Assembly (NCBI GenBank): GCA_029251375.1
Contig: JAQXDL010000022.1
Coordinates: 248,001 to 312,000, forward strand
Reading direction: 5' to 3'
DNA from: Pseudomonadales bacterium
GTDB lineage: Bacteria; Pseudomonadota; Gammaproteobacteria; Pseudomonadales; Azotimanducaceae
Length of the DNA stretch: 64,000 nt
The first letter of the stretch is position 1. Each line of letters opens with the position of its first letter. Below are positions 53,493 through 64,000 of the stretch, one piece after another. Under the pieces are notes generated by a model. That model was given only the letters and a program-made list of their open reading frames with translations, did not search any database and was not told the DNA's origin. The translations under genes and the position numbers were made by a program.

Positions 53493-54599
53493 ATGAAATT
53501 TTCGGTAGAGAAGGAGGCGTTAATATCGCCACTTGCGTTAGTTGCGAGTGTTGTAGAGCGTAGGCAAACCCTACCTGTATTAGCTAATATTCTCTGTGTT
53601 GTTGAGGATGGTCAACTGAGACTGACCGGGACAGATCAGGAAGTTGAACTATCTGTTTCAATTTCCGAGCTGACGGACGCTGTCTCAGGTGAAGTGACAG
53701 TGCCAGCGCAAAAGTTTTTCGACATTTGCCGTAGTTTGCCTGGTCAAGCTTTGGTAGAAGTATCCTTGGAGGGGAATCGCGCTTCGCTTCATAGCGGTCG
53801 GTTTAAATCCCATCTTGCGACACTGCCCGCAATTGAGTTCCCGAAGGTCGAATTAGACTCCGCCGCGATGCAACTCGAGGTACCTGTAACCGCGTTAAGA
53901 GAATTGCTTGAAAGTACCGGTTTTGCGATGGCATTGCAGGATGTGCGTTATTTCTTCAATGGTATGTTGTTGGAGTTTGGTGACGGGGTATTGCGTACCG
54001 TCGCGACTAACGGGCAAAGGTTGGCCATTGCGGAACGTGACCTAGAACAACAAGAACTCGACGTGAAGCAGTTCATCATACCTCGAAAAGGTGTTTTAGA
54101 ACTATCAAAGCTGTTAAAGGACATAAAGGATGAAAGCGTTTCATTGTTGATGTCACCAAACCATTTGAGCGTTGTAGGTTCCACGGCGAACTTCACGACG
54201 AAACTTATTGATGGTAGTTACCCAGATTACACTGGGGCTATCCCTACTAACAGCGACAAAATATTGCTGTTGGACAGACTTGAGCTAAAGGACGCCTTGA
54301 GCCGAATAGCGATATTGTCCAATGAAATGTATCGCAATGTGAAGTTGTGTCTTTCTAATGGTGAGCTGCAATTGAAGGCTAATAATCCGATGCAAGAAGA
54401 AGCAGAGGAGGTTATGTCGATAGGTTACGAAGGTGACGATTTAGAAATTGGCTTCAACGTCAGTTATCTAATAGATGTATTACAGAAAATGGACGGTACG
54501 AAAGTGAAGTTAGAATTGAGTGATCAAAATAGTCCTGTGCTGATGACAAATCCAGAAGATGCTCAGTCGCGCTTTGTGGTAAGCCCAATGATGTTGTAG
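53493..54599 (+). CDS. dnaN: DNA polymerase III sliding clamp, divergent paralogue
   Basis: The 368-residue protein aligns with the E. coli beta clamp along its full length. It keeps R24 (VERRQTLP), K74, R103, Q149, I272 and L273, so DNA contacts and ring closure look intact. The partner-binding pocket is changed (E. coli numbering): L155F (YFFNGM), D173N and H175Q (TNGQRL), R246G and V247A (YPDYTGA), M362S (FVVSPMML). The C-terminus is MML instead of MRL. It is 16 bp after dnaA, in the place where the single dnaN normally lies. It may be a specialised clamp or one that no longer binds the standard clamp motif. Comparison is from memory of the E. coli sequence. Confidence 0.93.
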   Translation: MKFSVEKEALISPLALVASVVERRQTLPVLANILCVVEDGQLRLTGTDQEVELSVSISELTDAVSGEVTVPAQKFFDICRSLPGQALVEVSLEGNRASLHSGRFKSHLATLPAIEFPKVELDSAAMQLEVPVTALRELLESTGFAMALQDVRYFFNGMLLEFGDGVLRTVATNGQRLAIAERDLEQQELDVKQFIIPRKGVLELSKLLKDIKDESVSLLMSPNHLSVVGSTANFTTKLIDGSYPDYTGAIPTNSDKILLLDRLELKDALSRIAILSNEMYRNVKLCLSNGELQLKANNPMQEEAEEVMSIGYEGDDLEIGFNVSYLIDVLQKMDGTKVKLELSDQNSPVLMTNPEDAQSRFVVSPMML

Positions 54600-54664
54600 A
54601 TTGTTTTTAAAGGGTAGTATTGATAGTAAGTGCTAACTATAAGTAATTAAGGAATGAGTTTAGT

Positions 54665-55761
54665 ATGAAAGTTATAGTGAACCGAGAGACGCTTTTAAAG
54701 CCTCTCCAGCAAGTTGCGGGGGTGGTCGAGAAACGGCAGACGTTACCCGTTTTGTCAAATGTGCTGTTGAATATTGATGATAACCAACTCTCAATAACAG
54801 GCACTGACCTAGAAGTTGAGCTGGTCGGGCGTATCGCATTAGAAAATGCGGAATCCGGTGAAGTCACCGTACCAGCCCGGAAATTAATGGATATCTGTCG
54901 AGAGATCCCTGAAGGTGCCGAGATCGAATTGAGTCTTAAGGACCAAAGACTGACAATCAAATCAGGGCGTTTTCGTTCGGCTTTGTCGACATTGCCCGCG
55001 AGCGACTTTCCCTCTGTCGACACGTCCGCCTCAGAAGTGACGTTAACACTCGATAGTAAAGCTTTCAAAAGGCTTATTGATCGAACCGGTTTCGCGATGG
55101 CACAGCAAGATGTTCGATACTTTTTGAATGGCATGCTTGTTGAAATGGCGGAAGAACACATTCGCTGCGTCGCGACAGATGGTCACCGACTAGCCATGAG
55201 CAGCCTTAAGCATGAGACCGAATGTGATGGTGTTCAGCAGGTGATTGTACCTCGCAAGGGCGTTCAAGAGCTGCAGAGGCTGCTTAATGAGCTTGAAGGA
55301 GATGTGAAAATCACTATTGGCGCTAACCACCTTCGTGCCGAATCAGATGACTTTACCTTTACCACAAAATTAGTTGACGGAAGGTTTCCAGATTACGATC
55401 GTGTCGTTCCCAAGAATGGTAATAAGACTGTTATTGCCGATAGGGTCGAGTTACGCCAAGCGCTTAGCCGAACTGCGATTCTATCGAATGAAAAGTTTCG
55501 CGGCATACGCGTGAACTTGTCATCGGGTGTGCTGCAACTCTCTGCCAATAACCCAGAGCAAGAAGAGGCGGAGGAGTCAGTTGTTGTTGACTACGAGGGT
55601 GAGGCGTTAGAGGTTGGATTTAATGTCGTCTATTTGCAGGATGTTTTGGGTGTGCTGCAAGGCGAGAAAGTTAAACTCACACTAGCTGATTCGAATAGTA
55701 GCGCGCTTTTAGAAGAGACAGAAGATGATGATTCGGTTTATGTGGTTATGCCAATGAAACT

Positions 55762-55765
<4 letters not shown>
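54665..55765 (+). CDS. dnaN: DNA polymerase III sliding clamp, canonical copy
   Basis: The 366-residue protein has the same length as E. coli DnaN and all key blocks: VEKRQTLPVL, PARKLMDICR, AQQDVRYFLNGM, TDGHRLAM, FPDYDRV and the C-terminus VVMPMKL. The partner pocket residues L155, T172, H175, R246, V247 and M362 are kept. This is very likely the replicative clamp. It follows the divergent copy after 65 bp and overlaps recF by 4 bp (ATGA), as the usual dnaN does. Confidence 0.97.
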
Positions 55766-59272
<3,507 letters not shown>

Positions 59273-59304
59273 TTTTTCTTATATTAAAAGCTATCTTGTA
59301 CTGC

Positions 59305-59853
59305 CTACCTTGAAAAAGTTGGTGGTGCGCTTGCTAAAAGGAAGTCAACGAAGCTAGCAAGATCTTGAAATACTTCAACCTCTTCATCTAAGACGGAGAG
59401 GGTTGTCAGACCTTTACCCGTTTCTACAAGTATTGGCCTGCACCCATAAGCTAGGGCGGCCCTAATGTCGGATAATGAGTCGCCTACAAAAGGGCAGTCT
59501 TGTAAAGTATCTTTACTGTCCTGCGAGATCATTTTAAGCAGACCAATATTGGGCTTTCTACATTCACATTTATCATCAGGATGATGTGGGCAAAAGTAAA
59601 TACCTGAGATGTAACCACCAGCGGTCGAAACTAAGGACTCAAGTTTCTGGTGCATCTTATGTAAATCTTCCAACGCGAAAAAATTTCTCGCAAGCCCCGA
59701 TTGGTTTGTCGCTACGTAAACCCTGTATCCAGCCAGTGACAAACGCGCGATCGCCTCAATACTACCTGGAATCGGTTTCCACTCATCTACTGATTTGATG
59801 TAATCATCCGAATCAATATTGATGACGCCATCTCGATCAAGTACAACCAACAT
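59305..59853 (-). CDS. gmhB: D-glycero-beta-D-manno-heptose 1,7-bisphosphate 7-phosphatase
   Basis: GmhB removes the 7-phosphate during ADP-heptose synthesis for the LPS core. The 182-residue HAD protein has the nucleophile motif VLDRDGVINIDS, TNQSGLAR and the zinc loop CPHHPDDKCECRKP, followed by FVGDSLSDIRAA. It converges with gyrB (32 bp gap). Confidence 0.95.
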   Translation of the reverse strand: MLVVLDRDGVINIDSDDYIKSVDEWKPIPGSIEAIARLSLAGYRVYVATNQSGLARNFFALEDLHKMHQKLESLVSTAGGYISGIYFCPHHPDDKCECRKPNIGLLKMISQDSKDTLQDCPFVGDSLSDIRAALAYGCRPILVETGKGLTTLSVLDEEVEVFQDLASFVDFLLASAPPTFSR

Positions 59854-59915
59854 CTAAGGTAACCTCTCTAAGACTGCGTATGTCGACAGGGTCGTAATCG
59901 ACCTAGTACCTTGTG

Positions 59916-61979
59916 CTATTGCAGTAGCGAAAAATCCGCCACATCAAGAAATAACCTTCGCGTTTCGGCTAATGTAATTAACCGGTTACGGCGTGTCTTG
60001 TCGTCATCCGCCATGACCATCACTGCTTCAAAATACGCATCAATCGGCGCCTGCAGTTGTTCTAACAACAGCAACTTATCCTTTGCAGTATTCGTTTTAT
60101 TTAATGCCTGCGATAAGTTACTGAGGGCATCGTAGAGAGCGTGTTCCTGGTCATCTATAAACAATGATCTATCCACATTGCCGACTTCGCTGCTGTCAAA
60201 TTTCTTAAGTATGTTGGCAATACGCTTGTTAGAAGCGACTATGCTTTGACATTCGGGCTGTTGCCGAAATTCTTGTAGCGCGAGCAATCTCATATGCGCC
60301 TCAGCCATATCGTCTATGGAACTATTGCCCATTCTTATCGCATTAAAGCAATCACTAGGGATACCCTCATCGTGATACCAATTTTCCATTCGGTCTATCA
60401 TGTAAGAAACAACGGGTTCTGAAGAAAAATCTTTGCCGTGGGCGCTATTCGCTAGACCAACGATTTCACTAAGTCGCAAAGGCAATGCGTTTTCAATACA
60501 GGTTCTCACGATACCTAATGTTTGCCGGCGCAGCGCATAAGGGTCTTTAGAACCTGTTGGAGGCTGACCTATACCAAATAGCCCGGTGAGTGTATCCAGC
60601 TTATCTGCGATGGCCACACACTGTCCTTCTAACGACTTGGGTAAGTCTCCACCTGACTGTGTCGGCAAGTAATGATCTCTAATAGCCTCTGCGACGCCGC
60701 TAGGCTCATTGTCATTTTCCGCATAGTAGCCGCCCATTATTCCTTGAAGGTCTGGAAACTCACTAACCATATCTGTGACCAGATCAACTTTGCAGAGTAA
60801 TCCTGCTCTGTTAGATATGGCCGCATCAGCTCCCGTTATGGATGCAATAGAAGAGGCAACAGAAGCTATTCGTTTCGCTTTGTCTGCGTAGCTGCCAAGA
60901 CTGGATTGAAATACGACTTGGCTTAGACGCTCTAGTTTAGCTGCTAGCGAAGATTTTTTATCCTGCTCGAAAAAAAATCTGGCATCCGCTAACCTTGGCG
61001 CGATAACTCGCTCGTTACCGTTAACAACCGATTGAGGTTTGGTACTTTCTATATTCGCCACAGTGACGAACTTTGGTATTAGTGAACCTGAATCGTCGAC
61101 GAGATGGAAGTAACGTTGGTGTGATTGCATCGCTGAAACGAGCGCTTCTTCAGGCACTTGAAGAAAATCTTTAGAAAAACTACCGATCAATGCAACTGGC
61201 CATTCAACAAGTGCAGTGACCTCGTCTAGCAAGTCCTCTTCGATGACCATTTTAGCTGACTGATCCATAGCGATTTGTTTCAGTTGCTCACGTATCAACG
61301 ATTTTCTTTTCTCGAAATCTACGACGACATTTGCACCAGCAAGCTTTTCTTCGTAATCAACCGCTGTATCTAACAAAATATCGCCAGAGGACATAAAACG
61401 ATGCCCTTTTGTGATGTTGCCGGAAGAGATGCCGAAAACGTTCCCTGGCAAGATGCGCTCCCCGTAAAGTAGAACGAGCCAATGGACAGGGCGTATAAAT
61501 TCTTCCCGGCTAGACCCCCACCTCATTTTCCTTTCGATGGGTAAGGCCGCTAGGTTCTGTTGTAATAGCTTGGGTAGCAGTTCTTCAATTTTTTCACCTG
61601 TTTTCTGTTGGCGAAAAACTAACCAGGTGCCTTTGTCCGACACTTGTTTTTCTAGCTGTGATGCATCGTCTATACCGCAAGACCGCATAAAGCCTAATAG
61701 CGCTTTTGATGGTGTTTCGTCTTGATTAAAAGCCGCTGCTAGCGCTGGTCCACGTCTCTCAAGGTTTTGATCGAGTTGTGCAGAAGCTAATTTCCTGACA
61801 ACGATCGCTAACCGACGTGGCGTTGCAAAACCCTTAACTGAGTCAAAGTCCAACTGTGCTTGCTGTAAAGTTTTGGCGAAGCTTTGCTCTAAGCTTCGCA
61901 ACATTTTGCTGAGCGCTTTTGGTGGTAACTCTTCCGTACCGATTTCAAACAAGAGGTCATCATGTGTAACTTCAGTCAT
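59916..61979 (-). CDS. glyS: Glycine-tRNA ligase beta subunit
   Basis: The beta subunit binds tRNA in the alpha2beta2 bacterial glycyl-tRNA synthetase. The 687-residue protein has [48 protein letters not shown] and [20 protein letters not shown], all glyS blocks. GGAGGTT lies 5 bp before the ATG. It overlaps glyQ by 8 bp. Confidence 0.97.
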   Translation of the reverse strand: MTEVTHDDLLFEIGTEELPPKALSKMLRSLEQSFAKTLQQAQLDFDSVKGFATPRRLAIVVRKLASAQLDQNLERRGPALAAAFNQDETPSKALLGFMRSCGIDDASQLEKQVSDKGTWLVFRQQKTGEKIEELLPKLLQQNLAALPIERKMRWGSSREEFIRPVHWLVLLYGERILPGNVFGISSGNITKGHRFMSSGDILLDTAVDYEEKLAGANVVVDFEKRKSLIREQLKQIAMDQSAKMVIEEDLLDEVTALVEWPVALIGSFSKDFLQVPEEALVSAMQSHQRYFHLVDDSGSLIPKFVTVANIESTKPQSVVNGNERVIAPRLADARFFFEQDKKSSLAAKLERLSQVVFQSSLGSYADKAKRIASVASSIASITGADAAISNRAGLLCKVDLVTDMVSEFPDLQGIMGGYYAENDNEPSGVAEAIRDHYLPTQSGGDLPKSLEGQCVAIADKLDTLTGLFGIGQPPTGSKDPYALRRQTLGIVRTCIENALPLRLSEIVGLANSAHGKDFSSEPVVSYMIDRMENWYHDEGIPSDCFNAIRMGNSSIDDMAEAHMRLLALQEFRQQPECQSIVASNKRIANILKKFDSSEVGNVDRSLFIDDQEHALYDALSNLSQALNKTNTAKDKLLLLEQLQAPIDAYFEAVMVMADDDKTRRNRLITLAETRRLFLDVADFSLLQ

Positions 61980-62901
61980 TGAGAACCTCCTTCATGAAAA
62001 TTTCCTTGATATCAGGTTCCGCCAATGGGAAGCCTTGGCTCTTTCTAGATTCAAGATAGGCTTGAGCGACCGCCCGTGACAACGTGCGAACTCGCAGTAT
62101 GTACTGCTGCCTCTCTGTAACAGATATCGCATGCCTAGCATCCAGCAAATTAAAACTATGAGATGCTTTCATTACGAACTCGTAGGCCGCCAAAGGCAGA
62201 TTAACGTCTAGTAGGCGTTTAGTTTCTGATTCATAGAAATCGAACTGGGAAAAAAGCGCTTCAACATTGGAATGATCAAAATTGTAGCCTGACATCTCGA
62301 CTTCATACTGATGGAATATGTCAGCATAAGTGACGATATTTCCATTATGATTACTCCAGACGAGATCGCGAAAGTCTTCTACACCCTGTAAATAGAGGGC
62401 TAAGCGTTCTAGACCGTAGGTAATCTCACCCGTGACTGGGTAACACTGTATGCCGCCAACTTGTTGGAAATAGGTGAACTGGGTAATTTCCATACCGTCC
62501 ATCCAAACTTCCCAGCCCAAGCCCCAAGCCCCTAAGGTTGGCGATTCCCAATTATCCTCGACGAAACGTATATCATGCTCCATCGGATCGATTCCTAACA
62601 ATCGAAGGGAGTCGAGGTATAATTCTTGAATGTTGTCTGGTGATGGCTTTAGCGCTACCTGAAACTGGTAATAATACTGATAACGATTAGGGTTTTCACC
62701 GTAACGGCCATCCGTGGGTCGACGACAGGGCTGGACGTAGGCACTGCGCCAAGTTTCTGGACCAATCGAGCGTAAAAAAGTGGCTGGATGGAATGTACCC
62801 GCGCCTACCTCCATGTCATATGGTTGCATAAGGACACAGCCCTGACTCGCCCAATAGTTTTGGAGAGTCAAAATCAAGTCCTGAAAAGTGTTGCTGCTCA
62901 T
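61972..62901 (-). CDS. glyQ: Glycine-tRNA ligase alpha subunit
   Basis: The alpha subunit carries the class II catalytic core. The 309-residue protein starts with [20 protein letters not shown] and has [17 protein letters not shown] and [26 protein letters not shown] in pieces that match the family. It is the first gene of glyQ-glyS, divergent from tag. Confidence 0.97.
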   Translation of the reverse strand: MSSNTFQDLILTLQNYWASQGCVLMQPYDMEVGAGTFHPATFLRSIGPETWRSAYVQPCRRPTDGRYGENPNRYQYYYQFQVALKPSPDNIQELYLDSLRLLGIDPMEHDIRFVEDNWESPTLGAWGLGWEVWMDGMEITQFTYFQQVGGIQCYPVTGEITYGLERLALYLQGVEDFRDLVWSNHNGNIVTYADIFHQYEVEMSGYNFDHSNVEALFSQFDFYESETKRLLDVNLPLAAYEFVMKASHSFNLLDARHAISVTERQQYILRVRTLSRAVAQAYLESRKSQGFPLAEPDIKEIFMKEVLND

Positions 62902-62995
62902 TCGAACTGGTGTCCTCGGCGAAAAAGTGCGTAAGTATACCTGATCGATAGTGATTTCATGAATTTGATCATAAAAATTGAAAGCAAAGGTTACA

Positions 62996-63568
62996 ATGAC
63001 AATTCAGTTAAAACGCTGCGGCTGGTGTGGAGATGACCCTTTATACCAACGATATCACGACGAGGAATGGGGTGTGCCCATCTTTGATGACCAAAAGCTA
63101 TTTGAATTTCTTATTTTAGAAGGGGCTCAGGCGGGCCTAAGTTGGATAACCATTTTGAGAAAACGTCAGAATTATTTGCAAGCTTTCGATCGACTGGAAC
63201 CGACAAAAGTGGCGCTTTATGATGCAACGCAGATCGCTAAGCTCTTACAAGATAAAGGTATCGTCCGAAACAAACTCAAGGTTTATAGTGCTGTAAGCAA
63301 TGCTCAGAGATATTTAGAGATAGTCGAAACGCACGGTAGTTTCAGTGACTATCTATGGCGCTTCGTTGATGGTCAACCAGTTATCAATGCTTTCAAAACG
63401 TTAGAGGATGTGCCGGTCAGTACCGAGCAATCGAATCAAATGGCCAAAGTACTTAAGAAGGACGGCTTCAAATTTGTGGGCACAACAATCTGCTATGCAT
63501 TTATGCAAGCAACCGGCATGGTGAACGACCACATAACTGATTGTCATCGATACAACGCGTGCCAATGA
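62996..63568 (+). CDS. tag: DNA-3-methyladenine glycosylase I
   Basis: Tag removes 3-methyladenine from DNA. The 190-residue protein has [36 protein letters not shown] with the catalytic glutamate, and [10 protein letters not shown] with zinc ligands together with the N-terminal cysteine. ATG 62996 has AAGG 6 bp upstream; a TTG at 62978 is in frame but less likely. Its stop overlaps the start of the next gene. Confidence 0.96.
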   Translation: MTIQLKRCGWCGDDPLYQRYHDEEWGVPIFDDQKLFEFLILEGAQAGLSWITILRKRQNYLQAFDRLEPTKVALYDATQIAKLLQDKGIVRNKLKVYSAVSNAQRYLEIVETHGSFSDYLWRFVDGQPVINAFKTLEDVPVSTEQSNQMAKVLKKDGFKFVGTTICYAFMQATGMVNDHITDCHRYNACQ

Positions 63569-64000
63569 CATCAATAAAGGCGGGCATAGTAAGTGCGATC
63601 TTAAAGGGGATATCAACACTTCCACTTTCTGTTGATAGAATTCTCGGCCGACTAATTGCCAGACTGGGGCTTCTTTTTCAAACCAGAGCAGCGAAAGTGA
63701 CACGTGAAAATATTGCGTTTTGCCTTCCTCACTTGTCTCCTGGTGAGCAGCAGATGTTAGTGAAAAAATCCCTTGGTCATACCGCAACGATGCTTTTCGA
63801 GATGCCTTATGCGTGGCTCGGTGACCAAAAGAAGTTATCTGCTAGTCTGCTAAGCGTTGAGAATGAAGCGTTACTCGACCGGGCGATGGCTGCGGATAGA
63901 GGTCTCATTGTATTGCTTCCGCATGTTGGTAATTGGGAAATGTTTAATATCTTTTTTTCTCAAAAGGGGCGGATGACTGCGCTGTACCAACCGCCGAGAC
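63565..64000 (+). CDS. LpxL/HtrB-type lipid A acyltransferase, 3'-truncated
   Basis: The frame opens at ATG 63565 (ATGA overlap with tag) and runs out of the window after about 145 residues. It contains LIVLLPHVGNWEMFN, matching the HxxNWE catalytic region of LpxL/HtrB/MsbB acyltransferases, and RAAKVTRENIAFCLPHL near the N-terminus, which is the usual block for this family. The enzyme adds a secondary acyl chain to lipid A in the inner membrane. The tag-acyltransferase order is found in Pseudomonas. Confidence 0.9.
   Translation, partial: MTSIKAGIVSAILKGISTLPLSVDRILGRLIARLGLLFQTRAAKVTRENIAFCLPHLSPGEQQMLVKKSLGHTATMLFEMPYAWLGDQKKLSASLLSVENEALLDRAMAADRGLIVLLPHVGNWEMFNIFFSQKGRMTALYQPPR

Overview
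This window is the origin-proximal part of a gammaproteobacterial chromosome, with moderate GC content and many compact operons. Nothing in it looks like phage, plasmid or a genomic island. The gene order rpmH-rnpA-yidD-yidC-mnmE-mnmG-rsmG-parA-parB-atpIBEFHAGDC-glmU-glmS on one side of oriC, and dnaA-dnaN-recF-gyrB-gmhB-glyS-glyQ-tag-lpxL-like on the other, is the layout known from Pseudomonas and relatives. The left third (coaD, mutM, rpmG, rpmB, radC, coaBC, dut, algC, argB, slmA, pyrE, rph, yicC, gmk, rpoZ, spoT, ridA, recG) is the cluster that lies away from the origin in Escherichia coli. I cannot name the genus; a marine or oligotrophic gammaproteobacterium is a guess.

Layout. 1-6.2 kb: end of a membrane protein gene, rsmD, coaD, a small exported protein, mutM and an orphan hydantoinase/oxoprolinase-type gene closed by a strong terminator. 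6.3-22.6 kb: ribosomal proteins L33 and L28, radC, then coenzyme A, nucleotide, alginate/LPS-sugar and arginine genes, slmA, the rph-pyrE-DUF4124 operon, yicC-gmk-rpoZ-spoT-ridA-recG. 22.6-30.4 kb is the accessory part: a glutamate-type symporter, rubredoxin, ubiA, a doubly frameshifted TrmB-family regulator, a class IV aminotransferase and a TRAP transporter whose solute-binding protein looks like a lipoprotein. 30.4-51.6 kb: uvrD, glmS, glmU, the ATP synthase operon, parAB, tRNA-modification genes and the rpmH group, all on the minus strand and so pointing away from oriC. 51.6-52.1 kb is oriC. 52.1-59.3 kb: dnaA, two tandem dnaN genes, recF carrying two parS sites, and gyrB. 59.3-64 kb: gmhB, glyS, glyQ, tag and a truncated lipid A acyltransferase gene.

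The most unusual feature is the pair of full-length sliding-clamp genes side by side. The second is canonical. The first keeps the DNA-facing and dimer-interface residues but has changed several residues of the pocket where polymerases and other partners dock. Other points worth checking are the TrmB pseudogene with an intact operator-like dyad, an AlgC with a two-helix membrane/periplasmic N-terminal module, an atpI frame that extends past its first canonical start codon, and a possible 2-oxoacid uptake and transamination neighbourhood. All functional statements rest on reading the protein sequences by eye; no database search was run.
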